Shown here in pieces: positions 31,059 through 32,897 of a DNA stretch of 32,897 nucleotides (positions are counted from its first letter, which is position 1; the number at the start of each line of letters is the position of its first letter). Source of the DNA: Acidobacteriota bacterium (lineage in GTDB: Bacteria > Acidobacteriota > Vicinamibacteria > Fen-336); the NCBI GenBank assembly GCA_003223555.1, contig QHVM01000067.1:1-32897 (forward strand). The letters run 5' to 3'. The position numbers and the translations under genes were made by a program. The notes under the pieces are model-generated. The model was given only the letters and a program-made list of their open reading frames with translations, was not told the origin of the DNA and did no database searches.

Positions 31059-32897
31059 CTGGCGGCCGAGCCGGATCCTCACCGGCTTCCCATCGACGCC
31101 GCCGTCGTTCCCGGGTCGCTCCTCCTGGTCGCGCGTGAGCTCCTCCTCCACGATCCGCCCCGGGTGCTGGCCTGGCGCCTGCTGCACGAGCCGGCGCTCG
31201 CCCACCTGCCCGCCTGGCTCGCTCCTTTCGCGCCTGCGCCGTCGGGAGGGTATGACCGGGATCCGATTGCGATGCTGCTGGCGGCCATGGCGACCGGCCT
31301 GGCCGCCGCTTATTTCATAGCGGGCCTGACCGCCGCGCGGCCGCGGCTGCGGGCGGGACTCCTGGCCGCGGGCGCCGTGGGGCTGGTCGCGCTGCCGACG
31401 CTGGCCTTCATCGCGATGGGGGCCGCCACCGGGCGACCCTATGGGCAGGACGGCGGTGTCGTGCAGCTTCCGCTGGCCCTCGACCGCCTACGGGAAGGCA
31501 GGAGTCCCTACGGCGCCGACTATTCGGACAGCATGCTCGGCAAGCAGGCGCGCGCCTCGGACTTCTGGGCCCCTTACGGCGGCAATCCGATCCTGCGCCA
31601 TCACGCGTACCTGCCGGGGACGCACCTGGTGATGATGCCGTTCTACCTCATCGGCCGCGCGGCGTTCGGCGGCTTCGACCCCCGTTTCGTGACCCTCCTC
31701 GCCTGGGCGGCGGCGGCGCTGCTGGCGGCGCGGCTGGCGCCGCGGCCCGAGGGACGGCTGGCCGCGGCGGCGCTGGTATTGGTGAACCCGCTCGTCTATT
31801 GGCACCAGATCTTCGGCGCCAACGACCTCGTCGTGGCGGCGCTGCTGCTCGCGGCGGTGGCTCTCGTCCGGCGCCAGCGCCCCGTGCTGGCCGGAGCCGT
31901 CCTGGGCCTGGCCTGCGCCACCAAGCAGCTCGCCTGGCCGTTCGCGCCGTTCCTCCTCGCCCATCTTTCGGGGGCGCGGAGCCTGCGCGAGCTCATCGCC
32001 CGTCCCGCCCTCTCGCGGGCCGGCCGGCCGCTCGCCGCCGCCGTCCTGGTCTTTGCCGCGGTGGTGGCGCCGGTGGCGGCCCTCGACCCGCGTGCGTTCT
32101 GGGGCGACGTCGTCGTCTACAACCTGGGCCTGCCCGGGGCCGACAACTATCCTCTCGGCGGCACGCCCGGCTTCGGCTTCGCGAACTTGCTGATCGTGGC
32201 CCGCGCGGTCAAGAGCCTGCGCGATCCCTTTCCCTTCGGCGTCTTCTACGTGCTCCTCGTCCCGCTGGGCCTGCTCCTGATGCGGCGCGTCCTGCGGGAG
32301 GACACGCTGGCCTCGGCCCTCGCCGCGGGGGGAGCCGCGCTCGTCGCCACGCTCTACTTCTCCCGCGTCGTCCATCCCAACTACCTGGTGCTGGCCGCGG
32401 TGCTGCTGCCCGTGGCGTTTCTCATGGGCGAGCGGGCGCCGGCCGACGTCGCGGTGGCGCCGCTGCTGCTGCTGGCCCTCGCGGCCGAGATGGTCGAGGG
32501 TGAGGTGTTCCGGGCCACCTGGGCGCAGGTGCGGCCGCCGCATCCACTCGCCGTCGATCCTCTGGGGCTCGCCGTCTCGGCCGCGGTGGCCGGGGTCGCG
32601 GTGGGCCTGTTGTGCGACGGACTGCTCGGCGCACCGCCGTGGCGGCGGGGAGCTTGGCTGGCCGCGGCGGCCCTAGCCGGCATCGTCGTGCCGGCTGCCT
32701 TCCTCGTCTGGTCGGGGATGAGTACGGGCACCGCTCGCGCCCAGGACGAGTGGCTGGCGCGCGTCGTGGCTCCGGCGTCCGCCCTCGAGGCCTGGAGCGT
32801 CAGCTTCCGCCGGGACCCGCCGGGCCCGCTGATCGCGGGCGCGGAGGCGGCACCGCTCGCTCCCCGTTCGCCGGTCCGTGACCCGCGGCCGCTCGTG
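31059..32897 (+). CDS. GT87-like (DUF2029) membrane glycosyltransferase, partial at window end
   Basis: An open frame runs to the last base, giving about 613 residues so far. It encodes many hydrophobic helices. Hallmarks of the GT-C/GT87 type are an extracytoplasmic loop with SPYGADYSDSMLGKQARASD, then AYLPGTHLVMMPFYLIGRA, GANDLVVAALLLAAVALV and ATKQLAWPFAPFLLA, plus RVVHPNYLVLAAVLLP. Such enzymes transfer sugars from polyprenyl donors at the membrane. The start is unresolved: no ATG or GTG precedes the well-aligned part, and the frame continues backward through the zinc-ribbon gene. CTG 31059, after AAGG, or GTG 31161 are candidates. The 3' end is outside the window. Confidence 0.72.
   Translation, partial: MAAEPDPHRLPIDAAVVPGSLLLVARELLLHDPPRVLAWRLLHEPALAHLPAWLAPFAPAPSGGYDRDPIAMLLAAMATGLAAAYFIAGLTAARPRLRAGLLAAGAVGLVALPTLAFIAMGAATGRPYGQDGGVVQLPLALDRLREGRSPYGADYSDSMLGKQARASDFWAPYGGNPILRHHAYLPGTHLVMMPFYLIGRAAFGGFDPRFVTLLAWAAAALLAARLAPRPEGRLAAAALVLVNPLVYWHQIFGANDLVVAALLLAAVALVRRQRPVLAGAVLGLACATKQLAWPFAPFLLAHLSGARSLRELIARPALSRAGRPLAAAVLVFAAVVAPVAALDPRAFWGDVVVYNLGLPGADNYPLGGTPGFGFANLLIVARAVKSLRDPFPFGVFYVLLVPLGLLLMRRVLREDTLASALAAGGAALVATLYFSRVVHPNYLVLAAVLLPVAFLMGERAPADVAVAPLLLLALAAEMVEGEVFRATWAQVRPPHPLAVDPLGLAVSAAVAGVAVGLLCDGLLGAPPWRRGAWLAAAALAGIVVPAAFLVWSGMSTGTARAQDEWLARVVAPASALEAWSVSFRRDPPGPLIAGAEAAPLAPRSPVRDPRPLV

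Overview
This is a GC-rich, gene-dense bacterial window. It looks chromosomal, and there are no mobile elements, tRNA or rRNA genes, or CRISPR arrays that I can see. The housekeeping genes (ffh, rpsP, khpA, rimM, trmD, rplS, rnhB), the RodZ-type membrane helix-turn-helix protein, the PEGA/TPR/PDZ envelope proteins and the long proline/alanine/glutamate-rich TPR protein suggest a high-GC Gram-negative soil or subsurface lineage. Acidobacteriota or Methylomirabilota/Rokubacteria would fit. That placement is inference from protein style; the window alone does not settle it.

Layout. Positions 1-127 hold the 3' end of ribBA. A spacer rich in hairpins follows, then a small cyclic-nucleotide-binding-fold protein. 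A strong sigma70-type promoter (TTGACA, 17 bp, TAACAT, 823-851) drives ffh and the ribosome/tRNA maturation cluster rpsP-khpA-rimM-trmD-rplS-rnhB (909-5279). From 5294 to 11243 the same strand carries a large TPR protein (reading frame damaged near its end), a small membrane protein, a ThiE/TenI-family enzyme, an MscS channel fused to a cyclic-nucleotide-binding domain, and a HEAT-like protein. A second strong promoter (TTGACA, 18 bp, TACAAT, 11277-11306) precedes a RodZ-like protein, a second HEAT-like protein and a DnaJ-TPR protein. A signalling block (13999-20560) then encodes a PP2C phosphatase, a transmembrane Ser/Thr kinase with PEGA-like C-terminus, a TPR/beta-propeller protein (frameshifted), a TPR-PEGA-PDZ protein and an FHA protein.

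Positions 20724-27601 form a minus-strand operon: histidine kinase with two receiver-like domains, CheY-like regulator, two tandem EAL phosphodiesterases with degenerate GGDEF domains, and a polytopic membrane protein. All four junctions are 4-bp ATGA/GTGA stop-start overlaps. The right end (27714-32897) holds a 38-residue basic protein, two small zinc-ribbon proteins, a phosphodiesterase/nucleotide-pyrophosphatase family protein (frameshifted), an MFS exporter and the start of a GT87-like membrane glycosyltransferase.

Functionally, the left third concerns protein synthesis and targeting, the middle is eukaryote-like Ser/Thr phospho-signalling coupled to the envelope, and the right third is two-component/c-di-GMP signalling plus membrane functions. 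The least explained items are a family of small hairpins with a TTCAC loop in two spacers (one spacer's repeat runs into the 3' end of rpsP), an SD/start-codon-sequestering hairpin, and the kinase/phosphatase/FHA/PEGA-PDZ envelope module. Three genes are broken by net +1 frame changes, which may reflect assembly error rather than biology.
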